Of a stretch of 64,000 nucleotides of DNA, positions 18,414 through 26,885 are shown piece by piece (position 1 is the first letter of the stretch; every line of letters begins with the position of its first letter). The notes beneath the pieces were generated by a model. That model was not told the DNA's origin. It was given only the letters and a program-made list of their open reading frames with translations, and did not search any database. The stretch lies in the NCBI GenBank assembly GCA_012517475.1, contig JAAYUV010000008.1:1-64000 (forward strand), written 5' to 3'. Made by a program: the position numbers and the translations under genes. The stretch comes from Peptococcaceae bacterium. Lineage in GTDB: Bacteria; Bacillota; Desulfitobacteriia; Desulfitobacteriales; Syntrophobotulaceae.

Positions 18414-19150
18414 TGTTCACCTCCTGTTACCCCTCTAACGTTTGAAATCATTAAAAAATTTAATAAAGTTAGAGGAAAAAATCAGGGAAATTACCAATCT
18501 TTGGTATCCAATTACAATTTATTGAAGAAATAGAAAGGAATTCCCCAAAAATAATGTTAAAGTTAAATAGTCAGAATGTTAACAATAATTAAATAAGTTG
18601 TAACAAAACTTCAGCGGATGAAATATTTATAACTAAGGCAAATACATAACTAAACCTAATTGGTTCTATTTATTAAATAAGATTGAAAATCCCTTTTGTT
18701 TATAAATAAACAAAGTAAGACAAAAATTTTATTTTTGTTTCTTCGTGTTTATTTCTGAAATAAACTTCATCAATAAATATGTCGCAAATTGAAAAATAAA
18801 AAAGAAAGATATCTTATCAAGTTATTTGCTTTTTCAGAAATTTCAATTATTATAATGTTCAATTATAGATATGATTGAACTAGGCAGTGTGCAGAGAAGA
18901 AAAGAATGAAAATTAATGGGTTATATAATTTCATTAATTACAAAATAAAGAAATAATGGCAAAAAAAGTAGCCGGAAAAATTCCGGCTGCAGGGATTTCT
19001 TAATTATACGCTTTAATTGTGGCAGCTCTGGTTTCGCTGAGGCGGCTTCTTTTCTTGTTCACCATTACATAGTAGAATAGTGTTATACTTAATTTATATA
19101 CGAATATCCGGCAAAGGAAATCTACTGGCTGGTTAAAGGGGCAAAAGCAC
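18414..19150. other. AT-rich intergenic region with an unassigned hairpin
   Basis: No established gene. It should contain the promoter of lldP copy 2. An 8-bp hairpin AGCCGGAA/TTCCGGCT (18970-18988) is followed on the minus strand by a run of T, like a terminator, yet no known minus-strand gene precedes it. Just upstream on that strand is a 21-codon frame (19000-19065, MVNKKRSRLSETRAATIKAY) with no clear ribosome site, so a small RNA or small peptide is possible. Confidence 0.35.
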
Positions 19151-19567
19151 ATGTTTATTTCAAGCAAAGAAATTCAGATTTCTTACGCAGACACCGATAT
19201 GATGGGAGTCATATATCACGCAAACTATTTAAAATGGTTCGAATTGGGGCGGACCCAGTTGATTGAAGATCTGGGATACAACTACCTGCACATGGAAAAT
19301 GCCGGGTATTATGCACCGGTCTACAAAGGTGAAATTACCTATAAAAAAGCAGTCCGGTACGGGGAGCGGGCCTTTGTGAAGACCTGGATAGAGGAAAATC
19401 AGGGTCTGAAGACAATTTATGGATATCAAATTATCAACGGGGAAGGGATAACCTGTGCTGAAGGCACTACGACGCATATTATTGTAAGAAAAGATACTTT
19501 TAAGCCGGTTTCTTTTAAAAAGGTATTTCCGGAATGGTTTCAAAAGTATGAAGAGGTCAAGAAATAA
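19151..19567 (+). CDS. Acyl-CoA thioesterase, YbgC/4-HBT family
   Basis: A 138-residue hot-dog-fold thioesterase. The signature YADTDMMGVIYHANYLKWFE (Asp16 as catalytic acid) is typical of the YbgC/FadM group, which hydrolyses short or medium acyl-CoA. The length matches the family. It starts with ATG about 12 bp after AAAGGGG. The 3' end overlaps the convergent methyltransferase gene by 11 bp. Confidence 0.85.
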   Translation: MFISSKEIQISYADTDMMGVIYHANYLKWFELGRTQLIEDLGYNYLHMENAGYYAPVYKGEITYKKAVRYGERAFVKTWIEENQGLKTIYGYQIINGEGITCAEGTTTHIIVRKDTFKPVSFKKVFPEWFQKYEEVKK

Positions 19568-20471
19568 TAGCCTTGGCAAAATGGACATGCTCGAAAGCAT
19601 AATAGCCTTCATCAAGTCCCTCGAAGTATCTTTGCTGGATATCACAGGGACTTAAGTTTTCTCTTAGATGGAGGCCCAGCATTCTAAAGTTCTGGGCGAG
19701 GAGAGTAGGATCAAAGCCGGATTTCATGGGTTCTCCCGTACCTTGGGCAAGCTGCTGCATTTTTTTTGTCCGTTCAGCGGTTTTTTCCGGGATAAGGGCA
19801 TCGCTGTCCTGATAATCAAAAGCAATTATGCTTTCCGCAGGGGAGATTTGGGCAATTACACGTAGATTGGCAAACACCTCATCAATTGTCAGATAATAGG
19901 AAACTCCCAGCCAGCTGAAGAAGCTGAGTTGTTCGGGGTGATAATTAGGATTTTCCAGCAGGGCATCCAAATTTTTAGTTTGGAAATCCACCGGGACAAA
20001 ATGCAGATTTGACGGATGATTCCAGCCTTGTTTCCTTATGCGTTCCAATTTCGAAGCCTGGGTGGCCGGGTGATCAAGCTCAAAAACCGTTAGTTCAGTC
20101 AATAACTCGGGCCTGCGGAAGGCAAAAGTATCCATTCCTGCTCCAAGGATGATATACTGCCGGACGCCGTTTTTGATTGCTTTTTCCAGGCAATCTTCCG
20201 TATAGCGCGAACGGCTGAGCACAAGGGAGGCGCTCATTGCCCGCATCACTATTGCAAGCGCGGATTCCTGGTCAGGGGGTATATCAGTAAGTTCGGGTGC
20301 AAAGAAAGAGAGGCCATTTGCCAGATGTTTGGCAATACCTGTTTTCTCATCTTCAGTAAGCAGGTCGTACGCTAAAAAGTCATCAAAGATTTTTGGCTGG
20401 TCGTACCTTGAATGATAACCGCGTATAAACGCAGACATTAAAGCTGTAAAGCTGGCTTGTTGGGTTGACAT
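19557..20471 (-). CDS. Class I SAM-dependent methyltransferase (LCMT/TIGR00027-like)
   Basis: A 304-residue methyltransferase related to leucine carboxyl methyltransferase and the TIGR00027 group. The SAM-binding motif is QYIILGAGMDTFAFR (about residues 108-122), followed by VFELDHPATQASK, where the acidic residue would bind the ribose. The substrate is unknown; relatives act on polyketide or small carboxylates. The ATG follows a GGGGGAG ribosome site. It is a single gene. Confidence 0.8.
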   Translation of the reverse strand: MSTQQASFTALMSAFIRGYHSRYDQPKIFDDFLAYDLLTEDEKTGIAKHLANGLSFFAPELTDIPPDQESALAIVMRAMSASLVLSRSRYTEDCLEKAIKNGVRQYIILGAGMDTFAFRRPELLTELTVFELDHPATQASKLERIRKQGWNHPSNLHFVPVDFQTKNLDALLENPNYHPEQLSFFSWLGVSYYLTIDEVFANLRVIAQISPAESIIAFDYQDSDALIPEKTAERTKKMQQLAQGTGEPMKSGFDPTLLAQNFRMLGLHLRENLSPCDIQQRYFEGLDEGYYAFEHVHFAKAIIS

Positions 20472-20607
20472 AAAAACTCCCCCTCAGGTGTAATATATTG
20501 CCGGGGTCTAAAAGACTCCTATTAATATATAACATAGATAAGGGGGATTAATCAATATGATAAAATATAATCATAACATAAAAATATTTATTTATCAAGA
20601 TGTAAAA

Positions 20608-22623
20608 TTAATTATTTTCTCCCTCTTCAAAAGGTCTAATATCGACTTTTACATCATAAAGCGTACTGGCCTCAGCTTGATCGGTTAGACGCTGGGAAGT
20701 CAGCGCATTTACACTTCGGTTGTTGGGAAAGCTTTGGTTCCAGAACAAACCCTCTGTAACTAATACGCCGCTTGGCACTTTGTCAGTGATTTTTAGTTCA
20801 AATATTACTTCTCCCCTGCTGTTAAAGGCAATTACAAGTTGGCCGTTTTTCAGTTTTCTGTTCTGAGCATCCGAAGGATTAATGAAAAGATATGCGTTTT
20901 CTTTCTTTTGGACTAAATCGGGACGCTCATTAAAAGATGAATTCAATGAGTATATACTGGGTGTGCTCATCAGATAAAAAGGGGCGTTATCCTGGTAAGG
21001 CTTGAGATAATAAGGCAAAGGCTCTTTTTCGCTTGGGTTATAAATCTCAATTTTCCCGGAAGAAGTGAGAAATGATGTTTTATAACCCTCCGGCAGTGGA
21101 AGCTCAACAGGCTGTCCATTGTTAAGCCGGATCAGATCAACCTGCTCCAGCCACGGCGTAGGATTAGCAATTAATTGATTGATCAGGTCATCGGCGGACT
21201 GGAAAAAGTATGGTTCCTGGAATCCAAGGCTCTGGGCCAGTAACTGAAATACTTCCCAGTTGGATTTGGACTCTCCTACGGGAGGGATAACGGCTGAGGC
21301 CCGTTGTATTACGTAATGCCCGTAAGAGCGGAAGATATCGGCTTGTTCCAGAGAACTTGTGGCAGGCAAGACCATGTCGGCGTACCGGGCCGTATCGGTC
21401 AGGAACCTTTCGTGAACGATAGTAAAAAGATCATCTCTGAGCAATCCTTTGATAATCATATTTTGGTCAGGGGCGATTACTGCGGGGTTGGAGTGATATA
21501 CATAGAGACTCATCACCGGTGGTTGAGTTAATTCATTCAGGGCTGTACCCAATTGATTCATATTGATAATCCTTGTAGGGTTTGCCTGAAAATCTTCACG
21601 AGTCACAAGATAAGAATAAAAGGCGCTTCCGGAAGAGACGTTGGCAAATAACCCTCCGCCAGGTTTGCGCCAGGCCCCGACCAAAGCGGGAAGGCAGGTA
21701 ATTGTCCGGACCGTCATAGCACCATTTCCATAGCGGGAAAGACCTGAACCTAAAGAAATAAAGGGTGTTTTAGACCCGGCATAGCCGGCGGCCATGTCTT
21801 CAAGTATGGTTTTATCCACTCCTGTAATCCGACTGACCTTTTCCGGAGGGTAATCCGGAAGGATCTCTTTCTGTAATTTTTCAAACCCTTGAACGTGGGA
21901 AGAGATAAATTCCTTATCGATCCAGCCTTCACGGTTCAGAATATGCATGATTCCTAAGGCCAGGGCTCCATCGCTCCCGGGTCTGACCAGTACGGTCTTG
22001 TCGGCAATGGCTGAAGTAGGGTTTTCATACGTATCTATCAGCCAAACGGCTGCACCTTGTTTCTTGGCAGTTCGAACCAGTTTAACAAAGTGAATGTTTG
22101 TGGCAAATGCGTTTGTGCCCCAGAGAATGATCAGGTCGCTTTGCTTGACTTCTTCAGGATGGGGAGTCCTGGTTGCTCCCATGACCGCAGACCAGCCATA
22201 GCTTTTCGCTGAGGAACAGATTGTCCGGGCCAGCCTGGAAGCCCCAAGACGGTTAAAAAATGCCTCGCCGCAATTTCTTTGAACAATACCCATGGTTCCG
22301 GCATAGGAATAAGGCAGAATGGCTTCTGCGCCATATTGGGCAATTATACTTTTCCACCGGTCGGTTATTTGATCTATGGCATCATCCCAGGAGATCGCGG
22401 AGAATTTTCCTTCTCCTTTTTTCCCTGTTCGCAGAAGGGGTTTGGTCAGCCGCTGGGGGGAATGCACAGTTTTTTCGTAATGAGCCATTTTCGCGCAGAG
22501 AAACCCTTGGGTATAGGGGTGTTCGGGATCTCCGGTTACCTTTACCACCTGGCCGTTTTTTATTTCTGCTATAATCCCGCAGGTATCCGGGCAATCATAT
22601 GGACAGACAGATCGCTTAAGCAT
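20608..22623 (-). CDS. Molybdopterin oxidoreductase, DMSO-reductase superfamily
   Basis: A 671-residue molybdo/tungsto-enzyme. The N-terminal [4Fe-4S] motif is CPYDCPDTC (Cys7, 11, 15) plus FLCAK (Cys43). The region ICSSAKSYGW should bear the metal ligand, but I cannot assign it as Ser or Cys. The C-terminal molybdopterin-dinucleotide-binding domain is LFINPSDAQNRKLKNGQLV onward. There is no Tat signal peptide and no partner iron-sulfur or membrane-anchor gene, so it is a cytoplasmic single-subunit enzyme with unknown substrate. The ATG has AGGAGG. Confidence 0.8.
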   Translation of the reverse strand: MLKRSVCPYDCPDTCGIIAEIKNGQVVKVTGDPEHPYTQGFLCAKMAHYEKTVHSPQRLTKPLLRTGKKGEGKFSAISWDDAIDQITDRWKSIIAQYGAEAILPYSYAGTMGIVQRNCGEAFFNRLGASRLARTICSSAKSYGWSAVMGATRTPHPEEVKQSDLIILWGTNAFATNIHFVKLVRTAKKQGAAVWLIDTYENPTSAIADKTVLVRPGSDGALALGIMHILNREGWIDKEFISSHVQGFEKLQKEILPDYPPEKVSRITGVDKTILEDMAAGYAGSKTPFISLGSGLSRYGNGAMTVRTITCLPALVGAWRKPGGGLFANVSSGSAFYSYLVTREDFQANPTRIINMNQLGTALNELTQPPVMSLYVYHSNPAVIAPDQNMIIKGLLRDDLFTIVHERFLTDTARYADMVLPATSSLEQADIFRSYGHYVIQRASAVIPPVGESKSNWEVFQLLAQSLGFQEPYFFQSADDLINQLIANPTPWLEQVDLIRLNNGQPVELPLPEGYKTSFLTSSGKIEIYNPSEKEPLPYYLKPYQDNAPFYLMSTPSIYSLNSSFNERPDLVQKKENAYLFINPSDAQNRKLKNGQLVIAFNSRGEVIFELKITDKVPSGVLVTEGLFWNQSFPNNRSVNALTSQRLTDQAEASTLYDVKVDIRPFEEGENN

Positions 22624-22828
22624 GATGTCCTCCTGGAATCTACTGTAACACCTTGAATTTAATGATTGTATTACACACTATAACATAATTCAGACTGGAG
22701 ATACTAGATCGGAGAAAGAAACGGTTTTTAGATAAAGGGATTTGGTTTTGAGCCCAGAAATAATAACTAGGGATGACTATTTTCGGTATTAATGGTGAGA
22801 ATTAAAAAAATAATTTGGAGGTTGATTT

Positions 22829-23392
22829 ATGAGGTTCCTTATGGGGTTAGGAAGCTGGATTCTATCTCTGGCAGCCGGAATCATTGCTGCTTTATTTATT
22901 ACACTTTTCGTTGTGCAGCCAACGTATGTGGAAGGAAGTTCGATGGAGCCTACTTTGCAGAATAAAGATAAAATCTTGATTAATAAAGTTCCCTCCACCC
23001 TAAACCGTGTACCGGATTACGGTGACATTGTCGTGATAGACAGCAGGGTTCGGGAGCCTCATTCTTTTGAGGATGACCTTTCATATAACATCAAACATAA
23101 TCTGATCTCTCAATTATTTGTTCCGTCAAATGATAATCGCTACTGGATTAAAAGGGTAATCGGGAAGGCCGGCGACACTTTGGAGTTAAGAGATGGAAAG
23201 ATTTTGAGGAACGGAAAGGAGATACAGGAATCATATATAAAGGAAAAGGCCGTATATCCGAAAATAACAGTTAAGGTCTCAGAAAATCAGGTATATGTAA
23301 TGGGGGATAATCGCAATGTAAGCAGAGACAGCAGGGAGATCGGCTGTGTTCCCTTAAGCCATGTTTTGGGCAAGTATCAATTTAAGTTTTAA
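22829..23392 (+). CDS. lepB: Signal peptidase I
   Basis: A 187-residue type I signal peptidase with one N-terminal membrane segment (about residues 9-29) and the Ser/Lys dyad: Ser38 in GSSMEPTL and Lys108 in YWIKRVIGKAGD. The C-terminal box is VMGDNRNVSRDSRE. It removes signal peptides from exported proteins. The ATG is 6 bp after GGAGG. It stands alone, ending in a terminator shared with galE. Confidence 0.9.
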   Translation: MRFLMGLGSWILSLAAGIIAALFITLFVVQPTYVEGSSMEPTLQNKDKILINKVPSTLNRVPDYGDIVVIDSRVREPHSFEDDLSYNIKHNLISQLFVPSNDNRYWIKRVIGKAGDTLELRDGKILRNGKEIQESYIKEKAVYPKITVKVSENQVYVMGDNRNVSRDSREIGCVPLSHVLGKYQFKF

Positions 23393-23443
23393 GAGTGCAA
23401 TGAATGTTGAATATAAACTCGTTTTAAGTAAATCCATAAAGAA

Positions 23444-23506
23444 TAAAAAAGCTCCTTCTTTCTTAAACTGTAAAAAGTCTTAGTCAGAAAAGAGGGGGCT
23501 TTTTCT
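23444..23506. terminator. Bidirectional terminator between lepB and galE
   Basis: A stem of about 16 bp with G-T pairs (AAAAAGCTCCTTCTTT with AAAGAGGGGGCTTTTT), about 20-nt loop, A-run on the left and TTTTTC on the right. Confidence 0.7.
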
Positions 23507-23526
23507 TGTATGTCCGGATTCCAATC

Positions 23527-24522
23527 CTATTGCCTGTCTTCATACCCGAGCGGGTGGGTGCTATGCCAATTCCAGGCGGTTTCAATGATTTGTTCGAGAC
23601 TGCTGTACTCGGGTGTCCAACCAAGATGTTTTTTGATCCGATCAACTTCAGCGACAAGAATATCGGGGTCTCCGGGGCGGCGGGGTGCTTCCAAAACAGC
23701 GATCTCCCGGCCCGTAATTTGCCGGGCGGTTGTGATAACCTCTTTAACACTATGACCAAAACCGGTACCGACATTGAAAATTCCTGCTATTCCTTTTTCC
23801 AGGGCTTCCAGGGCTAAAATATGGGCCCTGGCTAAATCCAACACATGAATATAATCTCGAATACAGGTACCATCCGGAGTAGAATAATCACTGCCAAACA
23901 CGCTGATCGATTTGCGCTGTCCCAAGGCTGTTTTGAGTACGAGAGGAATAAGATGTGTTTCGGGAAAATGGTCTTCTCCCAGGGAACCATCCAAAGACGC
24001 GCCTGCGGCATTAAAATAGCGCAGGGCTATCCACTGAAGGTTATAGGCTTTAGTCAGCCAGGAAAAAGACTGCTCAATCATCAGTTTGGAGGCTCCATAA
24101 GGATTGATTGGATCTGGGGCGGAATCTTCCGGAATGGGGATTTTGTCAGGGACTCCATAAATAGCGGCTGTGGAAGAAAAAATGATCTTGTTTATTCCTG
24201 ATTGAAGGAGTGTCCTTACAAAACGGTTTGTCTTGGAGGTGTTTTCTTCGAAATAGAGATCGGGCTTTTCTATGGATTCACCAACAAGGCTGCGGGCTGC
24301 AAAATGAATAACAGCGTTGATTTTATGCAGTCTGATTATTTCTTGAACCAACAGAGGATCTGAGATATCTCCGAGGTAAAAAGGAACACCGGCAGGAACG
24401 GATTTTTTATGTCCGGTGACTAAGCTGTCCAGGACAACAGGCTGATAACCCTGCTGCAGCAGCATAAACACTGTATGACTGCCAATATAACCTGCTCCCC
24501 CGGAGACAAGGACTGTCTTCAA
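23527..24522 (-). CDS. galE: UDP-glucose 4-epimerase
   Basis: A 331-residue extended short-chain dehydrogenase. The NAD-binding motif is VSGGAGYIGSHTV and the catalytic Tyr/Lys is YGASK; FSSTAAIYG supplies the Ser. It interconverts UDP-glucose and UDP-galactose for cell-surface glycosylation. The start is placed at TTG 24522 (MKTVLVSGG), preceded by GGGGTGAG; an upstream ATG at 24591 would add 23 residues not found in the family. It lies 129 bp downstream of htrA on the same strand, close to the galU operon, and a TATAAT-like element in the gap may give it its own promoter. Confidence 0.9.
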   Translation of the reverse strand: MKTVLVSGGAGYIGSHTVFMLLQQGYQPVVLDSLVTGHKKSVPAGVPFYLGDISDPLLVQEIIRLHKINAVIHFAARSLVGESIEKPDLYFEENTSKTNRFVRTLLQSGINKIIFSSTAAIYGVPDKIPIPEDSAPDPINPYGASKLMIEQSFSWLTKAYNLQWIALRYFNAAGASLDGSLGEDHFPETHLIPLVLKTALGQRKSISVFGSDYSTPDGTCIRDYIHVLDLARAHILALEALEKGIAGIFNVGTGFGHSVKEVITTARQITGREIAVLEAPRRPGDPDILVAEVDRIKKHLGWTPEYSSLEQIIETAWNWHSTHPLGYEDRQ

Positions 24523-24651
24523 GTTTCTCACCCCACAATCAGGAAAATAAAAAGTATCCTTTTCCTTTGTTAAGAAGGTTTTCCCAGTCAAAAATGGAAA
24601 TAATATTCATTATACCATAATTTAGCTAGGATTCTTTCTGCCATTTTTACA

Positions 24652-25953
24652 TTATTGTTTAGAACTAATTTCACCCAGGGTAGCTTTTACCTGATTTGTT
24701 TTGCCATTGCGGACAAAAGTTACATTAACCTGATCGCCCACATTATACTTATAAAGCTGGCGTACGAGATCTGATGAGTTTTGAATCTGGGCATCATTGA
24801 TTTTGGTGATGACGTCGCCTTCCTTGATCCCGGCTTTGTCCGCAGGTCCATTCGGGGATACCGCTGAAACATAAGCCCCTACAGGGATATTACCGGCTTG
24901 CGCATATGCCCTGTACTGATCGTTAACAGAGATTAAAAGGGCTGGATGTTTAGCTGCACCGGACTGAATTAACTGTTGAATGGTTGGCAGGGCATCGGAA
25001 ATCGGGATAGCAAATCCCATCCCTTCGAACCCTTGAACAGCGTATTTCGCCGAGTTAATCCCTATAACTTGTCCCTGATAATTAACCAGCGGTCCGCCGC
25101 TGTTACCGGGGTTAATGGCAGCGTCTGTCTGAATCAGGTTAAAGCTTGCTTCTCCCTGGATATCAAGGGTACGGTTAAGCGCTGAAATTACGCCGGCTGT
25201 AACAGAACGGGCAAAATCATTACCTCCGGGATTTCCGATAGCCACTGCCGGCTGGCCTACTTCTACCTGAGCGGAATTTCCCAGCGTAACTGCAGTCAAG
25301 TTCTTCGTATCGGAAATTTGTAAAACAGCCAGATCGGTCATGGGGTCCGCACCTACGATTTTGGCATCAAGATTACGGCCATCGCTCAGGCTCACGGTAA
25401 CTTTTTCAGCACCATCGATGACATGATTATTTGTAACAATATAACCTTTTTGGGCATCAATGATAAAGCCGGATCCTGATGCAGCCTCCTGTAATCCCGT
25501 GTTACGATAAAAACCGCGGCCTGTTTGCAGATTATTGACACAAACCACAGCAGGGCCTACAGTTTTGGCGATTTGCTCAACCGGGTATGTTGACTGAGTG
25601 GTATTGCTGATGGTTGCAACCGGAGATGATGCCGAGGTCACCGTATTTGGGGTAAAGGTTGCTTTCTCCGGATAGATGTAGGGAATGGCAGCAGCAGTCG
25701 TAAGGCTGCCTGCAATACCGCTGGCCAGACATAACCCGACGATTGCCATAACTTTAGCAAACGGTTTTTTGGATTTGCGGCTTAGTTCGCTGGTAAACCC
25801 TGCAGGCTTGTCCGAAGTATCCGAAGATATTCGCTCCGCCGGTTCAACGGTCAACCCTTGTTCTAAGGCAGTATTTTCTTGTAAATCCTGAACTTCGAAA
25901 TTTTGTGTGTTGCTTTCATTGACATCATGGTTTTTGAAAAATTCGTCGTTCAT
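24652..25953 (-). CDS. htrA: HtrA/DegP-type serine protease with PDZ domain
   Basis: A 433-residue membrane-anchored protease. A cytoplasmic acidic N-terminus (about 60 residues) is followed by one membrane segment (about 67-91), a trypsin-like domain with His177 (NNHVID), Asp207 (MTDLAV) and Ser285 (GNSGGPL), and a PDZ domain (about 340-425). It degrades misfolded exported proteins. It is transcribed divergently from the response regulator gene. The 248-bp gap between them holds four TTCAG-type repeats and a 12-bp hairpin at the start of the htrA transcript. Regulation by the adjacent two-component system is likely. Confidence 0.9.
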   Translation of the reverse strand: MNDEFFKNHDVNESNTQNFEVQDLQENTALEQGLTVEPAERISSDTSDKPAGFTSELSRKSKKPFAKVMAIVGLCLASGIAGSLTTAAAIPYIYPEKATFTPNTVTSASSPVATISNTTQSTYPVEQIAKTVGPAVVCVNNLQTGRGFYRNTGLQEAASGSGFIIDAQKGYIVTNNHVIDGAEKVTVSLSDGRNLDAKIVGADPMTDLAVLQISDTKNLTAVTLGNSAQVEVGQPAVAIGNPGGNDFARSVTAGVISALNRTLDIQGEASFNLIQTDAAINPGNSGGPLVNYQGQVIGINSAKYAVQGFEGMGFAIPISDALPTIQQLIQSGAAKHPALLISVNDQYRAYAQAGNIPVGAYVSAVSPNGPADKAGIKEGDVITKINDAQIQNSSDLVRQLYKYNVGDQVNVTFVRNGKTNQVKATLGEISSKQ

Positions 25954-26016
25954 AATAATCCTCCTTTTAGGATGAAGATATATAAAAAAACGGTGGCTGT
26001 TTCAGCCGAAAGTCTA

Positions 26017-26049
26017 TCTCAGGGAAGAGTATAAACATCTTCCCTGAGA
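26017..26049 (-). promoter_or_regulatory. Perfect 12-bp hairpin at the htrA mRNA 5' end
   Basis: Arms TCTCAGGGAAGA (26017-26028) and TCTTCCCTGAGA (26038-26049) with a 9-nt loop. A TATAAT on the minus strand (26060-26055) would start transcription just before it, so the hairpin would form the mRNA 5' end, probably affecting stability. Confidence 0.5.
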
Positions 26050-26106
26050 AAAAGATTATAATTTGCTGAAAATAAGCTTAAAATTATTATTGACGAAACT
26101 TTTCTG

Positions 26107-26145
26107 ATTCAGTCTAGTTTCAGCGGGTACTCAGAATCATTTCAG
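26107..26145. promoter_or_regulatory. Four direct repeats, 11-bp phase, likely response-regulator box
   Basis: ATTCAG (26107), TTTCAG (26118), ACTCAG (26129) and TTTCAG (26140) start exactly 11 bp apart, the geometry bound by OmpR/PhoB regulators. They lie between the htrA promoter and the response regulator gene. Confidence 0.6.
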
Positions 26146-26201
26146 CTTGTTGAATAATAATTAAAAGAAAAAGGAGTATTAATCGAAGGAGGCTAACAAT
26201 A

Positions 26202-26885
26202 ATGCCGATTTTAAAAGGAATAAAAATATTGCTTGTTGATGATGAACCGAATATTTTGGACTTTCTGGAGATGGGCCTTCTGAATGAAGGATTTGAGGTA
26301 CAGACAGCTCAGGATGGCATGTCAGCGGTAAGGGTGGCTAAAGAGTTTCAACCTCATATCGTCGTACTGGATGTAATGATGCCCGGTATGGACGGGTTTG
26401 AAGTCTGCCGCATGCTTAAAAAGACCGGGAATATCTCCGTTATTATGCTCACAGCCAAGGATGAGGTTGAGGATAAAGTAAAAGGGCTTACGCTGGGAGC
26501 GGATGATTATATGGCTAAACCTTTTAGTTTTGAGGAGTTACTGGCACGTATCCAGGCCAGAGTACGAAACCAGTTTCCCAATCTGCTGGGGGAGATTATC
26601 TTAGGTCCCTTTCGCATTGATGACAGGCGTAAAGAGATTGTCTACAAACAACAGGTCATGGAATTATCGCCGACCGAGTATGAATTGCTGCGTTTTTTGG
26701 TGATTAATCATGGTTTGGTTTTAAGTAAAATGACGATTTTGGATAAAGTCTGGGGTTATGATTTTGGCGGAGATGAAAATATTGTGGAAGTGTATATCCG
26801 GTCCCTCAGAGATAAATTAAGTGACAAAGAGCACCGCTTGATCCGTACACTGCGCGGTGCCGGTTATCGGGTTGATCTCCAATGA
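26202..26885 (+). CDS. OmpR-family response regulator
   Basis: A 227-residue response regulator. The receiver domain (about 8-120) has the acidic pair DDE (13-15), phospho-acceptor Asp57 in VVLDVMMPG, Thr in MLTAKD and Lys in MAKPFSF. The C-terminal winged helix (about 130-226) is of the OmpR/PhoB type. The ATG has AGGAGG. It overlaps the histidine kinase start by 4 bp. It likely binds the 11-bp phased TTCAG repeats in front of its own gene/htrA and of the downstream glycosylation operon. Role is comparable with CssR-type envelope stress regulators, by inference. Confidence 0.9.
   Translation: MPILKGIKILLVDDEPNILDFLEMGLLNEGFEVQTAQDGMSAVRVAKEFQPHIVVLDVMMPGMDGFEVCRMLKKTGNISVIMLTAKDEVEDKVKGLTLGADDYMAKPFSFEELLARIQARVRNQFPNLLGEIILGPFRIDDRRKEIVYKQQVMELSPTEYELLRFLVINHGLVLSKMTILDKVWGYDFGGDENIVEVYIRSLRDKLSDKEHRLIRTLRGAGYRVDLQ

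Noticed and set aside
16121-18620. TTTCAG/TTCAG copies upstream of the lactate permeases
   Set aside because: They are single and not on an 11-bp phase, so not counted in the two-component regulon.
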